DNA from: Pullilachnospira_A gallistercoris
Lineage (GTDB): Bacteria; Bacillota; Clostridia; Lachnospirales; Lachnospiraceae
DNA length: 5,937 nt
Assembly (NCBI GenBank): GCA_018712125.1
Contig: DVHM01000105.1
Span: 1-5,937 of the forward strand
Reading direction: 5' to 3'
Positions within the stretch are counted from its first letter, which is position 1. Each line of letters starts with the position of its first letter. Of this stretch, positions 1 through 5,220 are shown piece after piece. The notes under the pieces are model-generated. The model made no database searches and had not been told where the DNA came from. It worked only from the letters and a program-made list of their open reading frames with translations. Made by a program: the position numbers and the translations under genes.

Positions 1-505
1 CCACCTGGACATGGAGTCCAAAGATATTCTGGAGCAGGCTCTGAATCGTTACACGGGCACGATCCTCTATGTGTCCCACGACCGTTACTTTGTCAATCGG
101 ACGGCCAGCCGGATTCTGGAACTCTCTGGCGGAAAACTGGAACTCTTCTATGGAAATTATGACTATTACATGGAGAAGAAACGCCAGGCGAAGGAGACGG
201 CCGTCGGGGAGACCGGAGAGGAGAAAAACGGTCAGGGCGACGGAAGGATGGACTGGGAGGCTCAGAAAAAACTCCAGGCACAGAAGCGAAAAGTGGCCGG
301 GGAGCTGGCCAGAACCGAGAAGGAAATCCAGAAGGCGGAGGATGAGATCGCTTCCATCGAGGAGGAATTCCAGAAGGAAGAGGTGGCCACAAATTCCGCA
401 AAGCTCAACGAGTTGACCGCCCGTCAGAATGAACTTCAGGAGCAGCTGGAGGATCTCTATCTGCGCTGGGAGGAATTGTCGGAATCGCCGCTGCTCGCCG
501 AGTGA
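1..505 (+). CDS. ABC-F family ATPase, C-terminal part (5' end outside window)
   Basis: About 167 residues of the end of an ABC-F protein, a soluble ATPase with two ABC domains and no membrane segments; family members act on the ribosome (translation factors or antibiotic-resistance proteins). The reading frame is open from base 2 and begins with HLD-MES, the end of the Walker B/D-loop region (family pattern TNHLD). VSHDRYF follows, its histidine codon at 77-79, which is the H-loop of the second ABC domain. After NYDYYMEKK comes a charged linker and then a Lys/Glu/Gln-rich helical stretch (about 260-490) that should form the C-terminal antiparallel coiled coil (ABC_tran_CTD) seen in Uup- and YdiF-like members. 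Position just upstream of rex matches the ydiF-rex neighbourhood of Bacillus subtilis, so a YdiF-like housekeeping role is the best guess. The subfamily cannot be settled without the N-terminal half and the interdomain linker. The stop is TGA at 503-505. Confidence 0.93.
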   Translation, partial: HLDMESKDILEQALNRYTGTILYVSHDRYFVNRTASRILELSGGKLELFYGNYDYYMEKKRQAKETAVGETGEEKNGQGDGRMDWEAQKKLQAQKRKVAGELARTEKEIQKAEDEIASIEEEFQKEEVATNSAKLNELTARQNELQEQLEDLYLRWEELSESPLLAE

Positions 506-520
506 GCGGCAGGGCGGTAT

Positions 521-549
521 TTGACAGAAGACGGAAAAAAATTTATAAT
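521..549 (+). promoter_or_regulatory. Sigma-A-type promoter for rex
   Basis: TTGACA at 521-526 and TATAAT at 544-549 match both consensus hexamers exactly, with a 17-base spacer, the optimal distance. The spacer is A-rich at its 3' end. Transcription would be expected to begin around 556, giving a leader of about 25 bases before the rex start. The promoter lies only 16 bases after the stop of the upstream ABC-F gene, so rex has its own strong promoter and need not depend on readthrough. Confidence 0.88.
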
Positions 550-564
550 CTGCTAAGATAAAAA
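543..564 (+). promoter_or_regulatory. Imperfect inverted repeat over -10 and start site (possible operator)
   Basis: ATCT (548-551) and AGAT (556-559) form arms around GCTA. Further out, TT at 543-544 and T at 546 pair with A at 561 and AA at 563-564, with mismatches at the two intervening positions. The dyad covers the -10 hexamer and the predicted start site, where a repressor would block transcription. It does not match the known Rex box (TTGTTAA-N4-TTAACAA or TTGTGAA-N4-TTCACAA), so autoregulation by Rex is only a possibility. AT-rich sequence can produce such a dyad by chance. Confidence 0.25.
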
Positions 565-567
565 CGT

Positions 568-584
568 AAGGGGGAAGCGGTTTG
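568..584 (+). promoter_or_regulatory. rex ribosome binding site with TTG start
   Basis: AAGGGGG (568-574) stands 7 bases before a TTG start codon at 582-584. No in-frame ATG or GTG exists between the upstream in-frame stop TAA (567-569) and this codon. The weak start codon may limit Rex synthesis, offsetting the consensus promoter. Confidence 0.8.
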
Positions 585-1214
585 GACAAGGAAATCTCAC
601 AGGCAGTGATACGCAGAATGCCCAGATATTACCGGTATCTTGGGGATTTGCTGGATGCGGGCGTCGAGCGTATTTCATCCAATGAGCTCAGCGTGAGAAT
701 GAATGTGACAGCCTCTCAGATCCGGCAGGATCTGAACAATTTCGGAGGTTTCGGCCAGCAGGGCTACGGTTACAATGTGCCCTTTCTGCACGAGGAAATC
801 GGTCGGATTCTGGGGCTGAATGAAGTACATAATATCATTGTCATCGGTGTGGGACATCTGGGCCAGGCGATTGCCAATTATGTGAAATTCGAGCGTCTCG
901 GTTTTCGGATTATCGGACTTTTTGACGTAAATCCGGAGTTGAAGGGACAGCTTGTACGGGATCTTCCCATCCAGATGATGGAGGATCTTCCGGATTTTTT
1001 GAAGGAGCATCAGGTGGATATTGCCGCCCTGACGCTGCCGAAGGCCAACGCGGAGTCCACAGCCGTGAAGCTGGTCTCCCTGGGCGTTACCGCTATCTGG
1101 AATTTTGCCCATGTGGATCTGGACAATATTGAGGGCGTTGTGGTGGAGAACGTGCATCTTTCCGACAGTCTGATGCAGCTGTCCTACAACATGGCGCAGA
1201 ATCAGAAAAAATAG
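582..1214 (+). CDS. rex: Redox-sensing transcriptional repressor Rex
   Basis: Rex binds operator DNA when NADH is low and releases it when the NADH/NAD+ ratio rises; in clostridia it controls fermentation and NADH-reoxidising genes. The 210-residue length is normal for the family. Residues 1-75 form the winged helix: ISQAVIRRMPRYYRYL at the start, the recognition region TASQIRQDL (43-51), and the wing FGGFGQQGYGY (54-64). Residues 84-185 form the Rossmann NADH-binding domain with VIGVGHLG (G89, G91, G94) and the acidic end of the second strand at FDVNPE (114-119). The C-terminal helix VHLSDSLMQLSYNM (191-204) is the domain-swapped dimer element. The start is TTG: an in-frame TAA lies at 567-569, the next ATG (codon 13) would remove conserved residues, and AAGGGGG at 568-574 is a good ribosome binding site 7 bases upstream. 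It has its own promoter and terminator. Confidence 0.97.
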   Translation: MDKEISQAVIRRMPRYYRYLGDLLDAGVERISSNELSVRMNVTASQIRQDLNNFGGFGQQGYGYNVPFLHEEIGRILGLNEVHNIIVIGVGHLGQAIANYVKFERLGFRIIGLFDVNPELKGQLVRDLPIQMMEDLPDFLKEHQVDIAALTLPKANAESTAVKLVSLGVTAIWNFAHVDLDNIEGVVVENVHLSDSLMQLSYNMAQNQKK

Positions 1215-1223
1215 AGAACAGGT

Positions 1224-1254
1224 AAATGCTTTGCCGCAGGGTAAGGCATTTTTT
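1224..1254 (+). terminator. Intrinsic terminator after rex
   Basis: Bases 1224-1235 pair with 1240-1251 in a 12-base-pair stem (two G-T wobbles) closed by a GCAG loop (1236-1239). The T tract is TTTTTT at 1249-1254, the first three of which also pair with AAA at 1224-1226. It begins 10 bases after the rex stop. The next gene starts 20 bases after the T tract, leaving room only for its ribosome binding site. Confidence 0.88.
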
Positions 1255-1274
1255 CCGTAAAGAGAGGTGGAATT

Positions 1275-2774
1275 ATGCGTGCTCTGCTTACAGCCAGAGA
1301 GATGAAGAAATGTGACGAAAACACGATAGAGCATTTTGGCATGCCTTCCTGCGTGTTGATGGAGCGGGCGGCGCTGCGGTTTGTGGAGGAACTGGAGAAA
1401 AGAAATCTGTGCTGCGGTTCTGTCGGTATCGTATGCGGTACCGGAAATAACGGCGGCGACGGGCTGGCAGCCGCCCGGCTTCTTTTTCTGAAGGGCTGCG
1501 ACGTGCGCTACTATCTGTGTGGAGACTCCGCCAAATGTACGAAAGACTGCGGGATGCAATATGACATAAACCATAAATACCGGGTGCCGGAGGCGGAGCG
1601 TTTCGAGGATCTTCTGGAGTGCGATGTGCTGGTGGATGCGATCTTCGGCATCGGTCTTTCCAGGAATATCGAGGGCGAGTACGCACATATGATAGAGCAG
1701 ATGAACACAGCGAAAGCATTTCGCGCAGCTGTCGACATGCCGAGCGGCATCTCAGCGGACAGCGGAAATGTGATGGGGGTTGCCTGTCAGTGTGATCTGA
1801 CGGTAACCTTCGGATTTGGCAAGGTGGGACAGTATCTGATGCCCGGAGCAAAATACTGCGGAGATGTCGTGGTAGCTGAGATGGGCATTACCGAGGAGAG
1901 CTTTCTGGAAGAGACGCCGGAATGCTGGGCTATGGAGGCGGAGGATCTGTCTGCGCTGGGGCCGGTGGACGCCTGCCGTCACAAGGGGAGCGCAGGCAAG
2001 GTGCTGGTGGTGGCCGGAGGACCGCAGATGGCCGGCGCTGCCTACTTTGCGTCCCGGTCTGCCTATCTGATGGGGAGCGGCATGGTAAAGGTGTATACAC
2101 CTGCCTGCAACCGTCCTGTGCTTCAGACGCTGCTGCCCGAGGCGGTGCTGACCGACTATGAGGACCGCTCCCAGGGGGATCTGCTCTCGTTGATCCAATG
2201 GGCCGATGTGATTCTCATCGGGCCGGGGATCGGCGTCCGCCCCCAGACCAAAAAGATTGTCTCCTTCGTCCTGGAGAACGCGGCGGTGCCGGTGGTCTGT
2301 GACGCGGACTGTCTGAACATTTTCGCCCAGAATCTGCAGATGCTGCGAAATCCTCACACGGAGTTGATTCTCACTCCTCATATGGGGGAGATGGCACGGC
2401 TGACAGGGGAGAGTGTTCTGTATCTGAAAGATCATATGCGGGAGGCCGCGGCAGAATTTTCCAGGGAATATCAGGTAACCTGTGTCCTGAAGGACGCGCG
2501 AACCGTAACCTGTGTCCCCTTTCAGAAAACTTACGTTCAGACCTTTGGAAACCCCGGCATGGCTACCGCCGGAAGCGGGGATGTGCTCTCCGGCATTATT
2601 GCCGGTTGTATCGCGCAGCGGGTGCCTGTATCGGAAGCGGCGGCTCTCGGCGTGATGATCCACGGCATGGCCGGGGATGCGGCAGCCGACAGAAGGGGAA
2701 TGCGCTCCCTGTTGGCGTCGGATATCATGGACAGTATTCCAATGGTGCTGGAAAGGAGAACATGTGATGAGTAA
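1275..2774 (+). CDS. nnrD: Bifunctional NAD(P)H-hydrate epimerase / ADP-dependent NAD(P)H-hydrate dehydratase
   Basis: This 499-residue cytosolic repair enzyme restores NADHX and NADPHX, hydrated and inactive forms of NADH and NADPH. The N-terminal YjeF_N domain (NnrE, about 1-215) interconverts the R and S epimers; the C-terminal ribokinase-like YjeF_C domain (NnrD, about 225-495) dehydrates the S form using ADP. N-domain motifs: CGTGNNGGDG (54-63), VDAIFGIGL (120-128) and VDMPSG (153-158). C-domain motifs: HKGSAGKVLVVAGG (236-249), IGPGIG (315-320), CDADCLN (342-348), LTPHMGEMARL (366-376) and NPGMATAGSGDVLSG (426-440), where D436 is the expected catalytic acid. The ATG at 1275 follows AGAGGTGG (1263-1270), and the conserved start (LLTAREMKKCDE) lies right at the N terminus. 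The fused architecture is the usual bacterial one. It overlaps alr by 8 bases. It is unusually rich in cysteine (about 22), including C75, C82, C88 and C92. A promoter of its own is not evident. Confidence 0.96.
   Translation: MRALLTAREMKKCDENTIEHFGMPSCVLMERAALRFVEELEKRNLCCGSVGIVCGTGNNGGDGLAAARLLFLKGCDVRYYLCGDSAKCTKDCGMQYDINHKYRVPEAERFEDLLECDVLVDAIFGIGLSRNIEGEYAHMIEQMNTAKAFRAAVDMPSGISADSGNVMGVACQCDLTVTFGFGKVGQYLMPGAKYCGDVVVAEMGITEESFLEETPECWAMEAEDLSALGPVDACRHKGSAGKVLVVAGGPQMAGAAYFASRSAYLMGSGMVKVYTPACNRPVLQTLLPEAVLTDYEDRSQGDLLSLIQWADVILIGPGIGVRPQTKKIVSFVLENAAVPVVCDADCLNIFAQNLQMLRNPHTELILTPHMGEMARLTGESVLYLKDHMREAAAEFSREYQVTCVLKDARTVTCVPFQKTYVQTFGNPGMATAGSGDVLSGIIAGCIAQRVPVSEAAALGVMIHGMAGDAAADRRGMRSLLASDIMDSIPMVLERRTCDE
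2475..2517 (+). repeat. 13-base in-frame direct repeat inside nnrD
   Basis: GTAACCTGTGTCC occurs at 2475-2487 and again at 2505-2517, a period of exactly 30 bases. Both copies are read in the same frame as Val-Thr-Cys-Val (residues 401-404 and 411-414), just before the GNPGMATAGSGD motif. The protein aligns with the usual family pattern here without an obvious insertion, so this is either chance codon reuse or a small sequence conversion, not a domain repeat. Confidence 0.7.
2752..2769 (+). promoter_or_regulatory. alr ribosome binding site and overlapping start
   Basis: AAAGGAG (2752-2758) lies 8 bases before the ATG at 2767 and sits inside the last codons of nnrD. GTG at 2764-2766 is in frame directly upstream and could also serve, but ATG has the better spacing. 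The alr start lies 8 bases inside nnrD, so translation of the two genes is probably coupled. Confidence 0.8.
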
Positions 2775-3903
2775 ATATGGCAGGATCAGCGCCCGGGTCG
2801 ATCTGGACGCGATCAGAAAAAATCTGTATGCCATGAGAGAGAAGCTGAAGCCGGAGACAAAGATCGTGGCTGTGGTCAAGACGGACGGATACGGCCACGG
2901 AGCCTGCGCCATCGGCAGGTATCTGGAGCAGGAGGACTGTCTCTGGGGGTACGCGGTGGCCACGGCGGAGGAGGCGCTGGAGCTGAAAGCGTCGGGATTG
3001 CAGAAGCCGGTGCTGATTCTGGGATATACCTTTTCGGAAGATTACGAGGAGCTGATCCGAAATGACGTGCGTCTGACGGTCATCTCCATGGATATGGCGA
3101 AAGAAATCAGCCGTATCGCTGGCAATCTGGGAAAAAGCGCATATATTCATATTAAGATGGACACCGGCATGCATCGGATCGGCTACGACGCCTCTGAGGA
3201 GAGTATGGAGGAGATCGCCGCAATCTGCAGGCTTCCCCATCTGGTGCCGGAGGGAATTTTCACGCATTTTGCCCGGGCGGATGAGGCGGATAAGGGGCAT
3301 GCCATGGAACAGTATGAACTCTTCTGCCGGATGATCGATATGTTGAAGGAGCGTGGGATTTCGTTTTCCCTGCGCCACTGCGCCAACAGCGCAGCCATCA
3401 TGGAACTGCCGGACGTGCAGATGGATATGGTGAGGGCCGGTATAACCCTCTACGGACTGTGGCCCTCCAGCGAGATGGATCCCTCCTTTCCGCTGCATCC
3501 GGCCATGTCTCTCCACAGCCATATCGTGGCGATCCGTGATCTGCCGGAGGGATCCGCTATCAGCTACGGCGGAACGTTTGTGACAGAGCGGGCCTCCAGA
3601 GTGGCCACCATACCGGTGGGATACGGGGACGGCTATGCCAGAAGCCTTTCCAACAGGGGATACGTGCTGATCCGGGGGAGACGGGCGCCCATTCTTGGAA
3701 GAGTCTGTATGGATCAGTTTATGGTGGATGTCACGGATATCCCGGAAGCATCGGTCCTTGACGAGGTAACGCTTTTGGGCCGGAACGGAGAGGAAACCAT
3801 TACCATGGAGGATCTGGGAGAGCTCTCCGGCAGATTTAATTATGAATTCGCCTGCTGTATCGGCAAGCGGGTGCCGCGCAGTTATCTGCCGGATATCGGA
3901 TAA
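2767..3903 (+). CDS. alr: Alanine racemase (PLP-dependent)
   Basis: The enzyme interconverts L- and D-alanine in the cytoplasm and supplies D-alanine for peptidoglycan and, where present, teichoic acid. The 378 residues match the fold-type III family length. VVKTDGYGHGA (36-46) carries the PLP-binding lysine K38; KMDTGMHRIG (130-139) holds the usually carboxylated lysine K130 and R136; RHCANSAA (203-210) and VRAGITLYG (222-230) are the barrel strands near the PLP phosphate. The C-terminal beta domain has AISYGGTF (264-271) with the second catalytic base Y267, then VGYGDGY (284-290) and GRVCMDQ (311-317). The same frame is open for 30 codons further upstream, but that stretch lies inside nnrD and has no family resemblance. 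No N-terminal membrane segments are present, which argues against a VanT-type serine/alanine racemase. Probably cotranscribed with nnrD. Confidence 0.97.
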   Translation: MSKYGRISARVDLDAIRKNLYAMREKLKPETKIVAVVKTDGYGHGACAIGRYLEQEDCLWGYAVATAEEALELKASGLQKPVLILGYTFSEDYEELIRNDVRLTVISMDMAKEISRIAGNLGKSAYIHIKMDTGMHRIGYDASEESMEEIAAICRLPHLVPEGIFTHFARADEADKGHAMEQYELFCRMIDMLKERGISFSLRHCANSAAIMELPDVQMDMVRAGITLYGLWPSSEMDPSFPLHPAMSLHSHIVAIRDLPEGSAISYGGTFVTERASRVATIPVGYGDGYARSLSNRGYVLIRGRRAPILGRVCMDQFMVDVTDIPEASVLDEVTLLGRNGEETITMEDLGELSGRFNYEFACCIGKRVPRSYLPDIG

Positions 3904-3928
3904 TAACCCTCTCAGAGATCCGGGCGTA

Positions 3929-3961
3929 AGATCTGCCCCACGGACAGGGGAAGACAGATTT
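3929..3961 (+). other. Possible RNA hairpin between alr and mazF
   Basis: ATCTG and CCCC (3931-3939) can pair with GGGG (3947-3950) and CAGAT (3955-3959), with an AAGA bulge (3951-3954) and the loop ACGGACA. Two weak outer pairs may add to it. No T tract follows, so it is not a typical intrinsic terminator. It may be an mRNA-stabilising or processing structure, or chance. Confidence 0.3.
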
Positions 3962-4041
3962 GCGTGAAAAGCCAAGTTGTCTGCATACACTCGAAAAATT
4001 TGGAAATACTGATGGTAAATCTGAAATTGGAGTGATGAGAA

Positions 4042-4389
4042 ATGTCAATACAACGAGGCGATGTCTATTACGCGGATCTGCGGCCGGTGGTCGGGTCGGA
4101 ACAGGGGGGTATCCGTCCGGTGCTGATCATTCAGAACAATGTGGGCAACATGCACAGCCCTACGGTCATCTGCGCCGCCATTACATCGAAAATGCACAAG
4201 GCGAAGCTGCCAACCCATGTGGAGCTGGACAGCCGCAAGTACGATATGATGAAGGATTCGGTCATTCTGCTGGAACAGCTGCGCACCATCGATAAGACAA
4301 GGCTGAAAGAGAAGATCTGCCATCTGGACAACAAGGTGCTCTTCGAGGTGGATAAGGCCCTTGAAGTCAGCCTGGAACTTATGGTATAA
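4042..4389 (+). CDS. mazF: MazF/EndoA (PemK-like) mRNA endonuclease, no adjacent antitoxin
   Basis: A 115-residue single-domain protein of the MazF/PemK/Kid family, sequence-specific ribonucleases that cut single-stranded RNA. It closely follows Bacillus subtilis EndoA (NdoA): RGDVYYADLRPVVGSEQGG (5-23), RPVLIIQNNVGN (25-36), AAITSK (45-50), KLPTHVELD (55-63) and DSVILLEQLRTIDK (72-85). The catalytic pair R25 and T48 of EndoA is present at the same numbers, so the enzyme looks intact. The ATG at 4042 is preceded by GGAGTGATG (4029-4037). In B. subtilis the gene follows alrA and the ndoAI antitoxin gene; here the 138 bases after alr are too short for a usual antitoxin (about 90 codons) and hold no convincing small ORF with a ribosome binding site. 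Specificity for UACAU is inferred from EndoA only. Probably transcribed with alr. Confidence 0.95.
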   Translation: MSIQRGDVYYADLRPVVGSEQGGIRPVLIIQNNVGNMHSPTVICAAITSKMHKAKLPTHVELDSRKYDMMKDSVILLEQLRTIDKTRLKEKICHLDNKVLFEVDKALEVSLELMV

Positions 4390-4409
4390 CAGGTTCGAGC
4401 GCAACAGGG

Positions 4410-4438
4410 TTGAATCCGGCGTACAAAAATGATAAACT
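4410..4438 (+). promoter_or_regulatory. Probable promoter for yebC (and glgA)
   Basis: TTGAAT (4410-4415) and TAAACT (4433-4438) each match four of six consensus positions with a 17-base spacer. TG at 4430-4431, one base before the -10 hexamer, makes it an extended -10 element. The expected start near 4445 would leave a leader of about 35 bases. It lies in the 90-base gap after mazF. No intrinsic terminator is seen in that gap, so readthrough from upstream is also possible. Confidence 0.5.
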
Positions 4439-4479
4439 CTATATTGATAAGACACAGATAAAGAGAGAGGAAGCGTAAC

Positions 4480-5208
4480 ATGTCAGGACATTCTAAATTT
4501 GCGAACATCAAACATAAAAAGGAAAAGAACGACGCTGCAAAGGGAAAGATTTTTACAATTATCGGCAGGGAGCTGGCCGTCGCCGTGAAGGAAGGCGGAC
4601 CGGACCCGGCCAATAACAGCCGGCTGAGAGACGTGATTGCCAAGGCGAAGGCCAACAACATGCCGAATGATACCATCGAGAGAGGAATCAAAAAGGCTGC
4701 AGGGGATGCATCTTCGGTCAATTACGAGCTGGTTACATATGAGGGATACGGTCCGAACGGCACCGCGATTATTGTGGATGCTCTGACGGATAACAAGAAC
4801 AGGACCGCCGCCAATGTGAGAAACGCATTTACGAAGGGGAACGGCAACATTGGTACTCAGGGCTGCGTGTCCTATATGTTCGATAGAAAGGGACAGATCA
4901 TCGTCGCGAAGGAAGACTGCGATATGGATGCGGACGAGCTGATGATGCTGGCCCTGGACGCGGGAGCGGAGGATTTTGTGGAGGAGGAGGATTCCTATGA
5001 AATCCTCACGGACCCCGACGACTTTTCCGCCGTGCGGGAGACGCTGGAGGAGAAGCAGATCCCCATGGCGGCCGCGGAGGTTACCATGATTCCTCAGTCC
5101 TATGTGGAGTTGACGGATGAACAGGACCTGTATCACATCAATAAACTTTTGTCCCTTCTGGAGGAGGATGATGATGTACAGGAGGTATATCATAACTGGG
5201 ACGAGTAG
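4480..5208 (+). CDS. yebC: YebC/PmpR/TACO1-family protein
   Basis: A 242-residue cytoplasmic protein of the YebC family, usually about 240-250 residues. It has long been annotated as a transcriptional regulator (PmpR in Pseudomonas); the mitochondrial homologue TACO1 and more recent bacterial work point to a role in translation, helping ribosomes through difficult sequences such as proline runs. The start MSGHSKFANIKHKK is the hallmark (commonly GHSKWANIKH), here with F7 for tryptophan. KEGGPDPANN (37-46), NNMPNDTIERGIKKA (59-73), YEGYGPNGTAIIVD (87-100), NKNRTAANVR (105-114) and GNIGTQGCVSYMF (122-134) are conserved family blocks. The HSK start and MPNDTIER block fit the YebC_I branch rather than the YeeI-like YebC_II branch. 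Domain 3 is strongly acidic (EEED, EEDDD). The ribosome binding site is AGAGAGG (4464-4470). The stop codon TAG forms part of the glgA Shine-Dalgarno. Confidence 0.96.
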   Translation: MSGHSKFANIKHKKEKNDAAKGKIFTIIGRELAVAVKEGGPDPANNSRLRDVIAKAKANNMPNDTIERGIKKAAGDASSVNYELVTYEGYGPNGTAIIVDALTDNKNRTAANVRNAFTKGNGNIGTQGCVSYMFDRKGQIIVAKEDCDMDADELMMLALDAGAEDFVEEEDSYEILTDPDDFSAVRETLEEKQIPMAAAEVTMIPQSYVELTDEQDLYHINKLLSLLEEDDDVQEVYHNWDE

Positions 5209-5220
5209 GAGGTAGTGATG
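5206..5220 (+). promoter_or_regulatory. glgA ribosome binding site fused to yebC stop
   Basis: TAG (5206-5208), the yebC stop, is the start of TAGGAGGT (5206-5213), which contains the full anti-Shine-Dalgarno complement AGGAGG at 5207-5212, 5 bases before the ATG at 5218. GTG at 5215-5217 is in frame and adjacent but too close to the site to be preferred. Ribosomes ending yebC would cover this site, so the two genes are probably translationally coupled on one mRNA. Confidence 0.85.

Noticed and set aside
487..510. GC-rich hairpin around the ABC-F stop codon as a terminator
   Set aside because: A six-base-pair stem (GCCGCT with AGCGGC) with a small inner stem can form, but no T tract follows, so it lacks the signature of an intrinsic terminator.
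521..581. Canonical Rex operator upstream of rex
   Set aside because: No TTGTTAA-N4-TTAACAA or TTGTGAA-N4-TTCACAA type site is present. Only a weak different dyad is seen, reported separately at low confidence.
675..1688. Reverse-strand open frame (about 337 codons) spanning rex and nnrD
   Set aside because: It crosses two clear + strand genes and the rex terminator, and its translation shows no known motif.
2677..2766. Extended N terminus of 30 codons for alanine racemase
   Set aside because: This stretch overlaps nnrD coding sequence and does not resemble the family. The ATG at 2767 has a ribosome binding site at proper distance and gives the normal length.
1752..2963. Long reverse-strand open frame (about 400 codons) opposite nnrD
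   Set aside because: It is an antisense shadow of a well-supported gene, with no family motifs and no convincing ribosome binding site.
2725..3990. Long reverse-strand open frame (about 420 codons) opposite alr
   Set aside because: The product has no recognisable domain and is rich in His, Arg and Ser as expected for an antisense reading of a biased gene. The + strand encodes alanine racemase with all its motifs.
3960..4295. Open frame starting with TTG in the alr-mazF gap and running into mazF in another frame, considered as a hidden antitoxin
   Set aside because: It has no ribosome binding site, shows no antitoxin-like pattern, and most of it is mazF read out of frame. mazF itself has clear family motifs and a good ribosome binding site.
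4390..4425. GGTTCGA and GGGTTGAATCC, which resemble the T arm of a tRNA
   Set aside because: No acceptor, D or anticodon arms can be built upstream. mazF coding sequence ends only at 4389, leaving no room for a tRNA.
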